The translations under genes were made by a program, and so were the position numbers. A DNA stretch of 64,000 nt from Lachnospiraceae bacterium (GTDB lineage: Bacteria > Bacillota > Clostridia > Lachnospirales > Lachnospiraceae), in NCBI GenBank assembly GCA_017618075.1, contig JAFZUY010000012.1:62001-126000 (forward strand), read 5' to 3'. The notes beneath the pieces were generated by a model. The model was given only the letters and a program-made list of their open reading frames with translations, had not been told where the DNA came from and did not search any database. Position 1 is the first letter of the stretch; every line of letters begins with the position of its first letter. Shown in pieces: positions 1 to 8,670 of the stretch.

Positions 1-2
1 AC

Positions 3-440
3 AACTGGATTGGCAAGAATTATATGGAACTGCTTGTTACAGAGACAAAGGGTAAATTCGATCACCCTGTCATCAACAATGACGTTCTTTACGGTGAGAA
101 GCTTTATAACGAATCGGAGACAGCTCTTATTGCAATAGATTATATTTATGAGCTTAATCCTATTCATCAGTTAACATCACTGGCATATTTCTTTGATAAA
201 CTGGCTGTAAACGAGATAGCAAATCTGTTACAGGTGGATGATGACAGAATCAACAAGAGAGTTAAGTACATCACTCTTACGATTGAGGACTACTGCAAAC
301 AGTATGCAAAGACCCATGAAGTAAGAATTGCGAATGTAGACGCTCACATGATTCTGCTCGCATATGTTCAGCTGTTCAAATCGGTTGAACTTCCCCATCC
401 CAATAAAGTGTACAAGAAGATTATAGAGGCATTACAGTAA
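3..440 (+). CDS. Partial C-terminal end of a sigma-70-like protein
   Basis: The reading frame is open from the first bases of the window and ends at a TAA at 438-440, so the gene is cut on its 5' side. The ATG at 24 is only the first Met visible and need not be the start. The last ~80 residues resemble a region 4-type helix-turn-helix: a run around HQLTSLAYFFDKLAVNEIANLL is followed by a predicted recognition helix with KRVKYI. This fits the C-terminus of a sigma-70 family factor or related HTH regulator, but the match is by eye only and the diagnostic N-terminal regions are missing. The stop overlaps the next start by one base (TAATG), so the two genes are probably co-transcribed. Confidence 0.45.
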   Translation, partial: NWIGKNYMELLVTETKGKFDHPVINNDVLYGEKLYNESETALIAIDYIYELNPIHQLTSLAYFFDKLAVNEIANLLQVDDDRINKRVKYITLTIEDYCKQYAKTHEVRIANVDAHMILLAYVQLFKSVELPHPNKVYKKIIEALQ

Positions 441-1093
441 TGTACAAATACCTGTTATTTGATCTGGACGGTACTTTGACGGATTCTCAAGAAGGCATAA
501 CTAAGTCAGTTAGTTATGCCTTAATTAATTTAGGCGTCAAAGACCTTCCTGATGATATAAAGTTACGTTTTATCGGACCGCCCCTAAAAGATTCATTTAA
601 GGAATACTGCGGCTTCGATGAAGAAACAACCCAAAAAGCAATAGCGCTTTACCGCGAACGATATTCAAAGGTCGGCAAATTCGAAAATCGTCCTTATGAG
701 GGAATCCCCGAACTTTTAAAAAAACTTAAGGATGATGACAGGGTGCTTGTAATCGCATCCAGCAAGCCGACCGGTTTTGTAGAGGATATCTTAAGCAAAT
801 TTAAAATAAGAGAATACTTTGACGTAGTAAGCGGCGCCGATATGGTTGGTAAAAAATGCGAAAAAGAAGACGTCATAAAAGAAGCGCTCGATATATTAAA
901 TTTGCAAAAAGGAAGCAAAGATGTTGTAATGATAGGCGACAGGAATTATGATATTTATGGTGCTAAGTATTTCGAACTGGATTCGATAGGCGTTAATTAC
1001 GGCTTTGCTTTTGATAAAAACGAGTTAAAGGATGCGGGCGCCACATATGTGGTTGATACCGTGGAAGAGCTCGACAAATTATTATTTTCATAA
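440..1093 (+). CDS. HAD-family hydrolase, phosphoglycolate phosphatase-like
   Basis: This 217-residue protein is a HAD subfamily IA phosphohydrolase, expected to hydrolyse a small phosphorylated metabolite in the cytoplasm. Motif I is [10 protein letters not shown] near residues 7-16, with nucleophile Asp8 and acid/base Asp10. A helical cap follows. Motif II is in VIASSKP, and motif III/IV is [13 protein letters not shown]. Length and layout fit the phosphoglycolate phosphatase/PpaX group, but the substrate cannot be read from sequence. Its ATG overlaps the preceding stop by one base, and it ends 22 bases before tyrS. A second, related HAD gene lies at 53871. Confidence 0.85.
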   Translation: MYKYLLFDLDGTLTDSQEGITKSVSYALINLGVKDLPDDIKLRFIGPPLKDSFKEYCGFDEETTQKAIALYRERYSKVGKFENRPYEGIPELLKKLKDDDRVLVIASSKPTGFVEDILSKFKIREYFDVVSGADMVGKKCEKEDVIKEALDILNLQKGSKDVVMIGDRNYDIYGAKYFELDSIGVNYGFAFDKNELKDAGATYVVDTVEELDKLLFS

Positions 1094-1115
1094 AAATTAT
1101 TTTAGGAGAAATACA

Positions 1116-2339
1116 ATGGGAATATTTGAAGAATTACAGGCAAGAGGACTTCTTGCACAGCTGACCGATGAAGATGAAATCAGAGAACTGGTAAATAACG
1201 GAAAAGCAGTTTTCTACATCGGTTTCGATCCTACCGCAGACAGTCTTCACGTAGGTCACTTTATGGCACTCTGCCTTATGAAGAGACTTCAGATGGCAGG
1301 GAATAAACCTATCGCACTTATCGGTGGCGGTACAGGCCATATCGGAGATCCTTCGGGCAAGTCTGATATGAGAAAGATGCTTACCAAGGAAGATATCGAT
1401 CACAACTGCGAATGCTTTAAAAAGCAGATGAGCAAGTTCATCGATTTTTCAGACGGCAAAGCTATGATGGTTAATAATGCCGACTGGCTTTTAAACCTTA
1501 ACTACATTGAACTTTTAAGAGAAGTAGGAGCTTGTTTCTCGGTTAACAACATGCTTCGTGCCGAGTGCTACAAGCAGAGAATGGAAAAAGGTCTTACTTT
1601 CCTTGAGTTTAACTACATGATTATGCAGAGCTATGATTTCTATATGCTCTTCCAGAAATACGGCTGCAACATGCAGTTCGGCGGTGACGACCAGTGGTCC
1701 AACATGCTTGGCGGTACAGAGCTTATCAGAAGAAAACTTGGCAAAGACGCATACGCAATGACTATCCAGTTGCTTCTTAATTCCGAAGGAAAGAAGATGG
1801 GTAAAACAGAAAAGGGTGCTGTATGGCTTGATCCCGAGAAGACATCACCTTACGAGTTCTACCAGTACTGGAGAAATGTTGCAGACTCAGATGTTCTTAA
1901 ATGCATCAGAATGCTCACATTCCTTCCTCTCGAAGAAATAGACAAGATGGACTCCTGGGAGGGTTCACAGCTTAACGAAGCAAAGGAAATCCTTGCATTT
2001 GAACTTACCAAGATGGTTCACGGCGAAGAAGAGGCTACAAAAGCAAAAGAAGCTTCCAAGGCACTTTTCGCAGGCGGCGGAAATCTTGAAAATATGCCTT
2101 CCTGCACACTGACAGATGAAGACTTCAGGGACGGTCAGATTGACTTAATCGGAATTTTGGTTGCAGCAAAGCTTGTTCCCACACGTTCCGAAGGAAGAAG
2201 AACCATCGAGCAGGGCGGATGTACGGTTAATGATGAAAAGATAACCGACTTCAAGAAATCTTATACCAAGGAAGAACTTGCAGCAGGCGACTTCATCGTA
2301 AAGAAAGGCAAAAAGAACTTCTGCAAGATTACACTTTAA
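1116..2339 (+). CDS. tyrS: Tyrosyl-tRNA synthetase
   Basis: Class I aminoacyl-tRNA synthetase that charges tRNA-Tyr. The 407-residue length is normal for bacterial TyrRS. The HIGH-type signature HVGH is at about residues 45-48, after [18 protein letters not shown] forms part of the tyrosine/ATP pocket. The KMSKS loop appears as KKMGKT. The last ~65 residues form an S4-like RNA-binding domain ([15 protein letters not shown]). The start at 1116 is chosen because AGGAG at 1104-1108 is well spaced and the protein then begins [11 protein letters not shown] as in the family; an in-frame upstream Met at 1032 lies inside the HAD gene. No T-box leader precedes it, as only 22 bases separate it from the HAD gene. 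A strong terminator follows. Confidence 0.97.
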   Translation: MGIFEELQARGLLAQLTDEDEIRELVNNGKAVFYIGFDPTADSLHVGHFMALCLMKRLQMAGNKPIALIGGGTGHIGDPSGKSDMRKMLTKEDIDHNCECFKKQMSKFIDFSDGKAMMVNNADWLLNLNYIELLREVGACFSVNNMLRAECYKQRMEKGLTFLEFNYMIMQSYDFYMLFQKYGCNMQFGGDDQWSNMLGGTELIRRKLGKDAYAMTIQLLLNSEGKKMGKTEKGAVWLDPEKTSPYEFYQYWRNVADSDVLKCIRMLTFLPLEEIDKMDSWEGSQLNEAKEILAFELTKMVHGEEEATKAKEASKALFAGGGNLENMPSCTLTDEDFRDGQIDLIGILVAAKLVPTRSEGRRTIEQGGCTVNDEKITDFKKSYTKEELAAGDFIVKKGKKNFCKITL

Positions 2340-2345
2340 TAATTC

Positions 2346-2386
2346 ACACCCGATTGTCACAATTAATGACATTCGGGTGTTTTTAT
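2346..2386 (+). terminator. Rho-independent terminator after tyrS
   Basis: A 14-bp stem with one mismatch runs from 2346-2359 to 2367-2380 and is followed by a T-rich tract. It lies directly after the tyrS stop and separates tyrS from the fbp promoter. Confidence 0.85.
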
Positions 2387-2397
2387 TTATGCTTAGA

Positions 2398-2427
2398 TTG
2401 ATTTTTGAATATTAAAACAAGTATAAT
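2398..2427 (+). promoter_or_regulatory. Sigma-A-type promoter for fbp
   Basis: TTGATT (2398-2403), an 18-bp spacer and a perfect TATAAT (2422-2427) lie 34 bases before the fbp start and after the tyrS terminator. Confidence 0.7.
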
Positions 2428-2461
2428 TAAGTGGTCATAAAAGAAACCACGGAGAGTAAAG

Positions 2462-4405
2462 ATGGATAACAATAAATATTTAAAAATTCTCGCAAAACAG
2501 TATCCCACACCCGAAGAAGCGGCTACGGAGATTATAAACCTCGAAGCCATTCTTTCTCTGCCCAAAGGAACCGAGCATTTCTTAACCGATGTGCATGGGG
2601 AATACGAGCAGTTTGAGCACGTTCTTCGAAACGGATCGGGAACCGTTAAGAGAAAAATAGAGGCTGTTTTAGGAGAAAAAAGTCACGAGTACAAAAAGAG
2701 ACTTGCGACTTTAATATATTATCCCAAGGAAAAACTCGAGCTTATTAAGGCTGAAGGAATCAATACAAACGACTGGTACAAAGAGACCATAATGGACCTC
2801 GTGGATGTACTTAAATGTGTATCGAGCAAATATACGAGATCTAAAGTAAGAAAAGCAATCCCTCAAGAATTCAGATACGTAATAGAAGAACTTATTACCG
2901 AAAAGCAGGAAATAAACGACAAGGAAAAATATTACAAGAGCATTATAGATACAATTGTAAGAGTCGGAGAGGCTGACAATATTATTATTGCCGTTTCAAC
3001 CCTGATTCAGAGAATGGTTGTGGATCATCTTCATATTGTCGGAGATATTTTCGACAGAGGTCCTGGTCCTCAGAAGATCTTGGACACACTCTGCTCGTAT
3101 CATTCGGTTGACCTTGTATGGGGCAACCATGATGTTGTATGGATGGGCGCCGCCGCAGGCCATCCCGCATGTATTGCAAACGTTATAAGAATGTCCGCGC
3201 GTTACGGAAATCTTTCAATTATTGAAGATGCATACGGTATCAATCTTTTACCGCTTGCTACATTTGCTATGGAAACTTACAAGGATACCGACTGTTCAAG
3301 ATTTAACCTAAAAGAAACCAGCGGCGGTGAATTCGTAAACGCTTCCGAGATTGAAAGCAAGATGTATAAGGCAATTACGGTTATCCAGTTTAAACTTGAA
3401 GGTGAAGTTATAAAAAGAAATCCTGATTTTAAAATGGATGATCAGCTTTTGCTTGATAAGATTGATTATGCGAAAAAGACGGTTGTTATTAACACAACAG
3501 AATACCCTCTGCTTGAGTGCGATTTCCCGACGATTGATAAAAACGACCCTTACAGATTAAGCGATGAAGAGGAGATGATTGTAAAACTTCTTGTCAAGGC
3601 TTTTATGCATTCGGAGAGACTTAAGAAGCATATCAAATTCCTTTACAAAAAAGGTGCTATGTACAGAGTCTACAACGGCAATCTTTTATATCACGGCTGC
3701 GTTCTTTTAAACGAAGACGGTACTTTTGCACATTCCGATATCTGCGGTAAGGATACTTACGGCAAGAGCCTTTATGAATTGCTTGAAGATTATGCGAGAA
3801 AAGCTTACTTTTCACCGATAGGTTCTTCGGACAGAATAAAGGGCGGAGATATTTTATGGTACTTATGGTGCGGACCCAAGTCGCCCTTATACGGCAGAGA
3901 TAAAATGACCACGTTCGAGAGACTTTTTATCGCCGATAAGGAGACGCACAAAGAAAAGAAGGATGCATATTATTCCTTCATCGAAGAAAGCGCAGAAGTT
4001 GCGGATGCAATCCTAAAAGAATTCGGCGCGACAGGCAAATATTCGCATATTATAAACGGTCACGTGCCCATTGAAATAAAGAATGGTCAGACACCGATTA
4101 AGGCCGGCGGAAAAGTTCTTATGATAGACGGCGGTTTCTCCAAGGCTTACCACGAGAAGACCGGAATGGCAGGCTATACACTTGCCATCGACTCACACGG
4201 AATGTGGCTCGTACAGCATGAAAAGTTTGAATCCAAAGCGAAAGCCATCGCAGGCGAAACAGACATTCTTTCCGATACTCTCAAAGTCATGGATTTTGAC
4301 GAGAGAATGTATGTGCGTGATACCGACAACGGCAAGAGATTAATGGAAGAAGTGGCAGACCTCGAAGAACTTCTTAGAGCTTATCAGGACGGAAATCTGA
4401 CATAA
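2462..4405 (+). CDS. fbp: Fructose-1,6-bisphosphatase, class III (Firmicutes type)
   Basis: Hydrolyses fructose 1,6-bisphosphate to fructose 6-phosphate in gluconeogenesis. The 647-residue length is typical of the class III enzyme of Firmicutes, which is unrelated to the classical FBPase and has a metallophosphoesterase core. Visible signatures are GDIFDRGPGP (about residues 194-203) and WGNHDVVWMG (about 220-229), the metal-binding motifs of the PP2A-like fold. A C-terminal part contains INGHVPIEIKNGQTPIKAGGK and MIDGGFSKAYH. The start ATG follows a GGAG at 2452-2455. It has its own promoter and is flanked downstream by a REP-like palindrome, so it is probably monocistronic. Confidence 0.96.
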   Translation: MDNNKYLKILAKQYPTPEEAATEIINLEAILSLPKGTEHFLTDVHGEYEQFEHVLRNGSGTVKRKIEAVLGEKSHEYKKRLATLIYYPKEKLELIKAEGINTNDWYKETIMDLVDVLKCVSSKYTRSKVRKAIPQEFRYVIEELITEKQEINDKEKYYKSIIDTIVRVGEADNIIIAVSTLIQRMVVDHLHIVGDIFDRGPGPQKILDTLCSYHSVDLVWGNHDVVWMGAAAGHPACIANVIRMSARYGNLSIIEDAYGINLLPLATFAMETYKDTDCSRFNLKETSGGEFVNASEIESKMYKAITVIQFKLEGEVIKRNPDFKMDDQLLLDKIDYAKKTVVINTTEYPLLECDFPTIDKNDPYRLSDEEEMIVKLLVKAFMHSERLKKHIKFLYKKGAMYRVYNGNLLYHGCVLLNEDGTFAHSDICGKDTYGKSLYELLEDYARKAYFSPIGSSDRIKGGDILWYLWCGPKSPLYGRDKMTTFERLFIADKETHKEKKDAYYSFIEESAEVADAILKEFGATGKYSHIINGHVPIEIKNGQTPIKAGGKVLMIDGGFSKAYHEKTGMAGYTLAIDSHGMWLVQHEKFESKAKAIAGETDILSDTLKVMDFDERMYVRDTDNGKRLMEEVADLEELLRAYQDGNLT

Positions 4406-4406
4406 A

Positions 4407-4435
4407 TGACACAAAAACCCCGTCCCCCGGTGTCA
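4407..4435. repeat. REP-like palindromic element
   Basis: A 29-base element is bounded by TGACAC (4407-4412) and GTGTCA (4430-4435). Read on the minus strand, the interior is a CGGGGGACGGGG core followed by a T tract. Such TGACAC...GGGGACGG...GTGTCA cores resemble repetitive extragenic palindromes of Firmicutes and other bacteria. Only one copy is present here, so the assignment rests on resemblance. Confidence 0.4.
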
Positions 4436-4440
4436 AAATA

Positions 4441-4469
4441 TTAACTTTAAATAGACCATCTTTTATGAT
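4441..4469 (+). promoter_or_regulatory. Predicted promoter of the kinase-like/vWA/PurA-like operon
   Basis: TTAACT (4441-4446), a 17-bp spacer and TATGAT (4464-4469), followed by AAAAT. A very similar TCTTTTATGATAAAAT box precedes the MBL gene at 58847, which suggests a shared -10 type in this genome. Confidence 0.5.
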
Positions 4470-4521
4470 AAAATATCAGAGTAATTAATGTTTTCAGAAG
4501 TTAACTGAAAGGATTGACGAA

Positions 4522-5484
4522 ATGAAGAATATACTGTGTAAAAACTGTGGCGGAAGTATGATTTTGGACGCATCAGCAACAACTGCTCATTGTAAGTATT
4601 GCGGGTCAACCTATGTGTTGAACCATGAAGATACCGATTATTACAAGCAGTTCTATCAGCGGATGCGTTCTTTTTTTACCCTTTCAAAGGATGAGCAGGC
4701 AAGACGCCTAAAGGCTGATGAGCTCTGGGAGACTGCGGAGGATAAAAAATTCGAATGCTTGGACGGAAGAGAGATTGAGGTTAAATATCTTTATACATTC
4801 AAGGATACAGCCACAGATTCATACACAGCCAGAAGAAATATAATTTATCATTTTGATGCTAAAAACGCAGACTGCGTGGAGCAGTTCAGAAAAGCTATTT
4901 CAATGCTTGATTATCCTTCGGCCGATACCAAGAGCTTAAGCGATTTCTTCCCTCATATAAGCGGAGGATTTGAACTTGAAAACGGTGAAAGATTACTCGT
5001 TATCAAAAAGGGCGAAGATGAATATCCTTTAAGACTTTTCGGTACGCTTTCGGGAAGACATGTTGCATGGATAATAAGCCGTCTTGAAAACCTTTGCTGC
5101 GTGCTTGAATATAACGGTCTCGCACATGAAGATTTAAATATCGATTCGGTTTATATAAACCCTTACGATCATACTGCTTATCTTTACGGCAACTGGTGGA
5201 ACGCAGGAAAGCACAATACACATACCAGAGGGATATTCCTTGATGTTGAGGACAATCTTATAAACTTAAGAAAGATTGCAAAGGAACTTTTAGGATTTAA
5301 GGCTGACGAAAAAGTTATTCCCGACGGTGATAATATCCCACAGGCTCTGGCTGATTTTATAAACGGAATTCCCAAGGTAAACGCTTACGAAGATTTTGCT
5401 TACTGGGATGAGATGTTAATAAAAGCCTTTGGCGAAAGAAAGTTTATAAACATGGATACCGAAGACGGTGAAATCTATAAATAA
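4522..5484 (+). CDS. Zinc-ribbon protein with a divergent kinase-like domain
   Basis: First gene of a four-gene operon, 320 residues. The N-terminus holds a zinc ribbon, Cys6-x2-Cys9 and Cys24-x2-Cys27, very like the ribbons of the TIR proteins at 37570 and 39483. The C-terminal half looks like a remote Ser/Thr kinase fold: LLVIKK may be the lysine strand, and HEDLNIDSVYI (His202, Asp204, Asn206) resembles a catalytic loop. LYGNWWNAG sits where the DFG segment would be, and the protein ends near AFGERKF. From memory, kinase-like domains with this HxDLxxD...GGWW...FGxRRF pattern occur beside vWA or J-domain proteins in stress-response loci. Activity is uncertain because the glycine-rich loop and DFG are not recognisable. 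The vWA gene follows after 11 bases. Confidence 0.55.
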   Translation: MKNILCKNCGGSMILDASATTAHCKYCGSTYVLNHEDTDYYKQFYQRMRSFFTLSKDEQARRLKADELWETAEDKKFECLDGREIEVKYLYTFKDTATDSYTARRNIIYHFDAKNADCVEQFRKAISMLDYPSADTKSLSDFFPHISGGFELENGERLLVIKKGEDEYPLRLFGTLSGRHVAWIISRLENLCCVLEYNGLAHEDLNIDSVYINPYDHTAYLYGNWWNAGKHNTHTRGIFLDVEDNLINLRKIAKELLGFKADEKVIPDGDNIPQALADFINGIPKVNAYEDFAYWDEMLIKAFGERKFINMDTEDGEIYK

Positions 5485-5495
5485 CGGAGATATAA

Positions 5496-6428
5496 ATGGG
5501 CAGAGGAAGTTACAGGGCTTCGGACTGGGCTAAATTAAGAGGCAGCATAAGCAGCTCAGTAAGCGCCGAACAAATATATTCAAACAGAATAACATTTCAG
5601 TCGCCGGTTAAAGATATTCATTCAAAGATGACCGAAGGCTGTAAGCAGATTCGTGAATCAAGAGATTCGGAAGATTCACCTGAATCAACACCCGTTATCA
5701 TCGGTTTTGATGTGACGGCTTCAATGGGATATTTGGCAAAAGAACTGGCTTTGCATTCCATGAATGAAATCATCACGCATCTTTACAAAGCAAAACCGAT
5801 TACCAATCCGCATATTTTATGCGCAGCCATCGGAGATTCGTTAGCAGATAAATATCCTCTTCAGGTAACGCAGTTTGAAGCGGATATAAGAATCATTGAA
5901 CAGCTTTTGGAACTTTATCTTGAAGGCGGCGGAGGCGGAAACGGCGGAGAGTCGTATAATCTTTTATGGTATTTTGCAGCTAAGCATACAAAGGCCGACT
6001 GTTTCGAGAAACGTTCGAAAAAAGGATATCTTTTTACGATAGGTGATGATGCAAGTTTGGGAAGTCTCAGCACCACTGAAATAAAGCGTGTGTTCGGCGA
6101 TGATGTTCCGTATGTATTATCCGATGAGGAACTATTACGTAAAGCCGAGAAAAACTACAATGTTTTTCATATCGTAATAGAAAACGAGCAGGCCGACAGC
6201 GAAGCGATTTTCAGAAAATGGCAGGAATTTATGCCGGGCAGAGTAACGGTCATTAATAAAAGAGATATATCATATCTGGCAGATATAATATACGCAATCA
6301 TATCCGTATCCGAAGGAAAGACCGCCAACGAAGCGTTAAAATCCATGGATCAGGATAAGGCTGAAAAGGCAGCAGAATCTTTGGCATATATCGAAGTGCC
6401 GAAGAAAGTTAATTCGATAGTATTTTAA
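5496..6428 (+). CDS. vWA-domain protein (TerY-like), copy 1
   Basis: This 310-residue protein starts with MGRGSYRASDW, shared almost exactly with the next gene. A Ser-rich linker and the motif RESRDSEDSPESTP follow, then a von Willebrand A-type domain beginning IIGFDVTASMG. The metal-ion-dependent adhesion site has the form Asp72-x-Thr74-x-Ser76 instead of the usual DxSxS. A glycine-rich stretch at about residues 147-153 (EGGGGGNGGES) precedes YNLLWYFAAKHT. There is no signal peptide or membrane segment, so it is probably cytoplasmic and acts as a metal-dependent protein-binding module, as in TerY-type proteins. It lies 11 bases after the zinc-ribbon gene and 26 before its paralogue. Exact function unknown. 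Confidence 0.7.
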   Translation: MGRGSYRASDWAKLRGSISSSVSAEQIYSNRITFQSPVKDIHSKMTEGCKQIRESRDSEDSPESTPVIIGFDVTASMGYLAKELALHSMNEIITHLYKAKPITNPHILCAAIGDSLADKYPLQVTQFEADIRIIEQLLELYLEGGGGGNGGESYNLLWYFAAKHTKADCFEKRSKKGYLFTIGDDASLGSLSTTEIKRVFGDDVPYVLSDEELLRKAEKNYNVFHIVIENEQADSEAIFRKWQEFMPGRVTVINKRDISYLADIIYAIISVSEGKTANEALKSMDQDKAEKAAESLAYIEVPKKVNSIVF

Positions 6429-6454
6429 AAAATATAAATAAACGGAGGTTTACT

Positions 6455-7342
6455 ATGGGAAGGGGCAGTTATCGTGCATCAGACTGGAATAAATTAAAAC
6501 AGTCAAGAGGTATTACAAATTCATCAAGCGCAAGTACTATTTTTCAGACAGCAAAGGCTAAGGAACAGTATTTGCCCAAATTCATCAATGTCAGAGAATC
6601 GAGGGATTCTGAAGATTCACCTAATTCAACACCTATTATTTTAGGTTTTGACGTTACGGGTTCCATGGGCTATCTTGCAGAAGAGATTGCAAAGAACGCA
6701 TTAAATGAAACCGTAACTCAGATTTATGCGAAAAATCCCGTTACCAATCCGCATATTATGTGTGCCGCATTTGTTGAGGCGGAAGATCCCGACGGACTTC
6801 AGGTAACACAGTTTGAAGCAGACATAAGAGTCGTTGAACAGCTTCTTGATTTAAGAGTCGGTTTCGGCGGAAACTGGTACAGCTATGATTCGTTGCTTTG
6901 GTATTTTGCGGCTAAGCATACTTCAATCGATTCCTTTGAAAAGAGAGATAAAAAAGGTATCCTCATCGGTATCGGTGATGAGATTGCAGACAATGACGGC
7001 AGACACATTCTTTCCAAGAAAGAGATAAAAGATATGTTCGGCGATAATGTAGGTAAGGACATTACTCTGGCAGAGGCTTATGAAATGGCCAGCGTAAAAT
7101 ATGAAATTATCCACATTATCACAGGAAACAATCAGGAGAAAGCATGGAAGTCATGGACCTCTCTTCCCTACATGAAGGGCAGAGTGGCTATGATTAATCC
7201 TTCCGACATAGGATGTCTCTCGGAAGTTATTACATCCATTCTTCAGTTAATAAACAAAGGTAACAGAAACGATATCCTCAGTCAGTGGCCCGATAAGATT
7301 CGTCCTATAGTAGGGGATGCAATAAAAGAAATCAGATTTTAA
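6455..7342 (+). CDS. vWA-domain protein (TerY-like), copy 2
   Basis: Paralogue of the preceding gene, 295 residues, with the same MGRGSYRASDW start and RESRDSEDSPNSTP segment. The MIDAS-like motif is Asp66-x-Thr68-x-Ser70 in GFDVTGSMG. The phrases HI(M/L)CAA, QVTQFEADIRVVEQLL and LLWYFAAKHT are kept between the copies, while the glycine loop is shorter (VGFGGNW). The retained duplication suggests a hetero-oligomer or two targets. The ribosome site GGAGG at 6443-6447 is strong. Its TAA shares one base with the ATG of the PurA-like gene, which indicates translational coupling. Confidence 0.7.
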   Translation: MGRGSYRASDWNKLKQSRGITNSSSASTIFQTAKAKEQYLPKFINVRESRDSEDSPNSTPIILGFDVTGSMGYLAEEIAKNALNETVTQIYAKNPVTNPHIMCAAFVEAEDPDGLQVTQFEADIRVVEQLLDLRVGFGGNWYSYDSLLWYFAAKHTSIDSFEKRDKKGILIGIGDEIADNDGRHILSKKEIKDMFGDNVGKDITLAEAYEMASVKYEIIHIITGNNQEKAWKSWTSLPYMKGRVAMINPSDIGCLSEVITSILQLINKGNRNDILSQWPDKIRPIVGDAIKEIRF

Positions 7343-8670
7343 TGAAAGCACACATTGTAATCGGCAAAAATTTCGGAGATGAAGGAAAAGGCCTTGCAAC
7401 GGACTGCTTTGCTCGAATGGCAAAAGAAAACAACCAGTCGGCGATAGCAGTTCGTTTCAACGGCGGAGCGCAAGCCGGCCACACGGTAGATACTGTAAGT
7501 GGTCGGTTTGTTTTTCATGAGCTTTCATCCGCATCATTCATGAAGGTCGATACATACTGGGCAAAGGATTTTCTGCCTGATCTTTATAAGCTTGAAGAAG
7601 AGCTTAACGCATTTAAGGCGTTAACGGGTTTTGCACCTAAAATAATCGCACACCCTTTCTGCCGCATTGTTACGATAGATGATGTGCTCGTTAATATGGC
7701 AGCAGAAACCGCTCGAGGCAAAAACCGTCACGGTTCGTGCGGAATGGGTATTTATGAGGCAGTGGTTCGTTCGGAAAAACATCCGTTGTATCTGAAAGAT
7801 GTTAAAGGAATGACTGCAGAGAAACTGTATGGTTTCTTAAAAGAATTAAGAGATGAGTATTATCCTGCACGGTTAAAAGAACTGCTAAAAGAGCCATCGA
7901 TTACGCCCAAAAAAAATGAATGCTGTAATGTAGTAAAAGAATGGGATAGTTCTGCAAGTAATGAATATTTAGATTTGCTTAAAGAAGACAATGTTTTAAA
8001 GAATGCAGCCGAAGGAATCTGCCACGGCGCTGAACTTATTGAACTGAAAGAACATATATTTTTATCAGAGTTTGATGAAGTTATTTTCGAAGGAGCTCAG
8101 GGGCTTCTTTTGGATACCGACAATGAAGAATTTGCTCCGCATATAAGTGCATCACATACGGGTGCCAGGGCAGCAGTCGAAACCTGCTTGGAAACAGGAA
8201 TAAAAGATATTGAGATTTCATATATCACAAGGACATATGTTACAAGACACGGCGCAGGAGTATTACCTTGCGAAGAAGAGTGGCCTTGCTACAATCTTAA
8301 TCTTTTTGATGCAACCAATATCGAAAACCCCTGGCAGGGAATTATAAGATATGCTCCGCACGAATCTTTGGACAGATTCTTAGAAGCGGTTATTAAAGAT
8401 TTGAATTCAATAGATAAAGGATTGATTTCCGATGATGTTTCCATTAAAAAATCGCTCTTTCTAACACATCTGAATGAAACGGATAATAAGATATTATTTT
8501 CAGAGAATGCTGATGAAGAGATTGATTCTTTTATGAGGAAAACCGAAATAACGGAAACGTTTGATAATTATTATTTGTCTGCTTCGCCATTTTCAGAAAA
8601 AGTACTGCCAGAATATAAAAAAATGAATGCAGGCAGTACAAAAGCCAATAAAAGTACTGCCAGAATATAA
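7342..8670 (+). CDS. Divergent adenylosuccinate synthetase-like enzyme
   Basis: This 442-residue protein is clearly of the PurA fold. It has the GDEGKG loop with Asp13 and Lys16, GGAQAGHT with a counterpart of the catalytic His (His47), a SCGMGIYEAV segment, FEGAQGLLLD (from Phe249) and TRHGAGVLP (Arg302-His303). Two family hallmarks are missing. The arginine-rich aspartate-binding loop (TTGRxRR then GWLD) is replaced by DATNIENPWQG. The guanine-specifying TKLD is THLN (375-378). It therefore probably does not make ordinary adenylosuccinate with GTP; an altered nucleotide or acceptor is likely. The start overlaps the vWA stop by one base. The last ~23 residues are encoded by the 52-bp repeat array, and the stop lies in repeat unit 2. 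Confidence 0.75.
   Translation: MKAHIVIGKNFGDEGKGLATDCFARMAKENNQSAIAVRFNGGAQAGHTVDTVSGRFVFHELSSASFMKVDTYWAKDFLPDLYKLEEELNAFKALTGFAPKIIAHPFCRIVTIDDVLVNMAAETARGKNRHGSCGMGIYEAVVRSEKHPLYLKDVKGMTAEKLYGFLKELRDEYYPARLKELLKEPSITPKKNECCNVVKEWDSSASNEYLDLLKEDNVLKNAAEGICHGAELIELKEHIFLSEFDEVIFEGAQGLLLDTDNEEFAPHISASHTGARAAVETCLETGIKDIEISYITRTYVTRHGAGVLPCEEEWPCYNLNLFDATNIENPWQGIIRYAPHESLDRFLEAVIKDLNSIDKGLISDDVSIKKSLFLTHLNETDNKILFSENADEEIDSFMRKTEITETFDNYYLSASPFSEKVLPEYKKMNAGSTKANKSTARI

Noticed and set aside
1094-1115. T-box leader of tyrS
   Set aside because: Only 22 bases separate tyrS from the upstream gene, too short for a T-box. hisS likewise follows the MBL gene by 17 bases.
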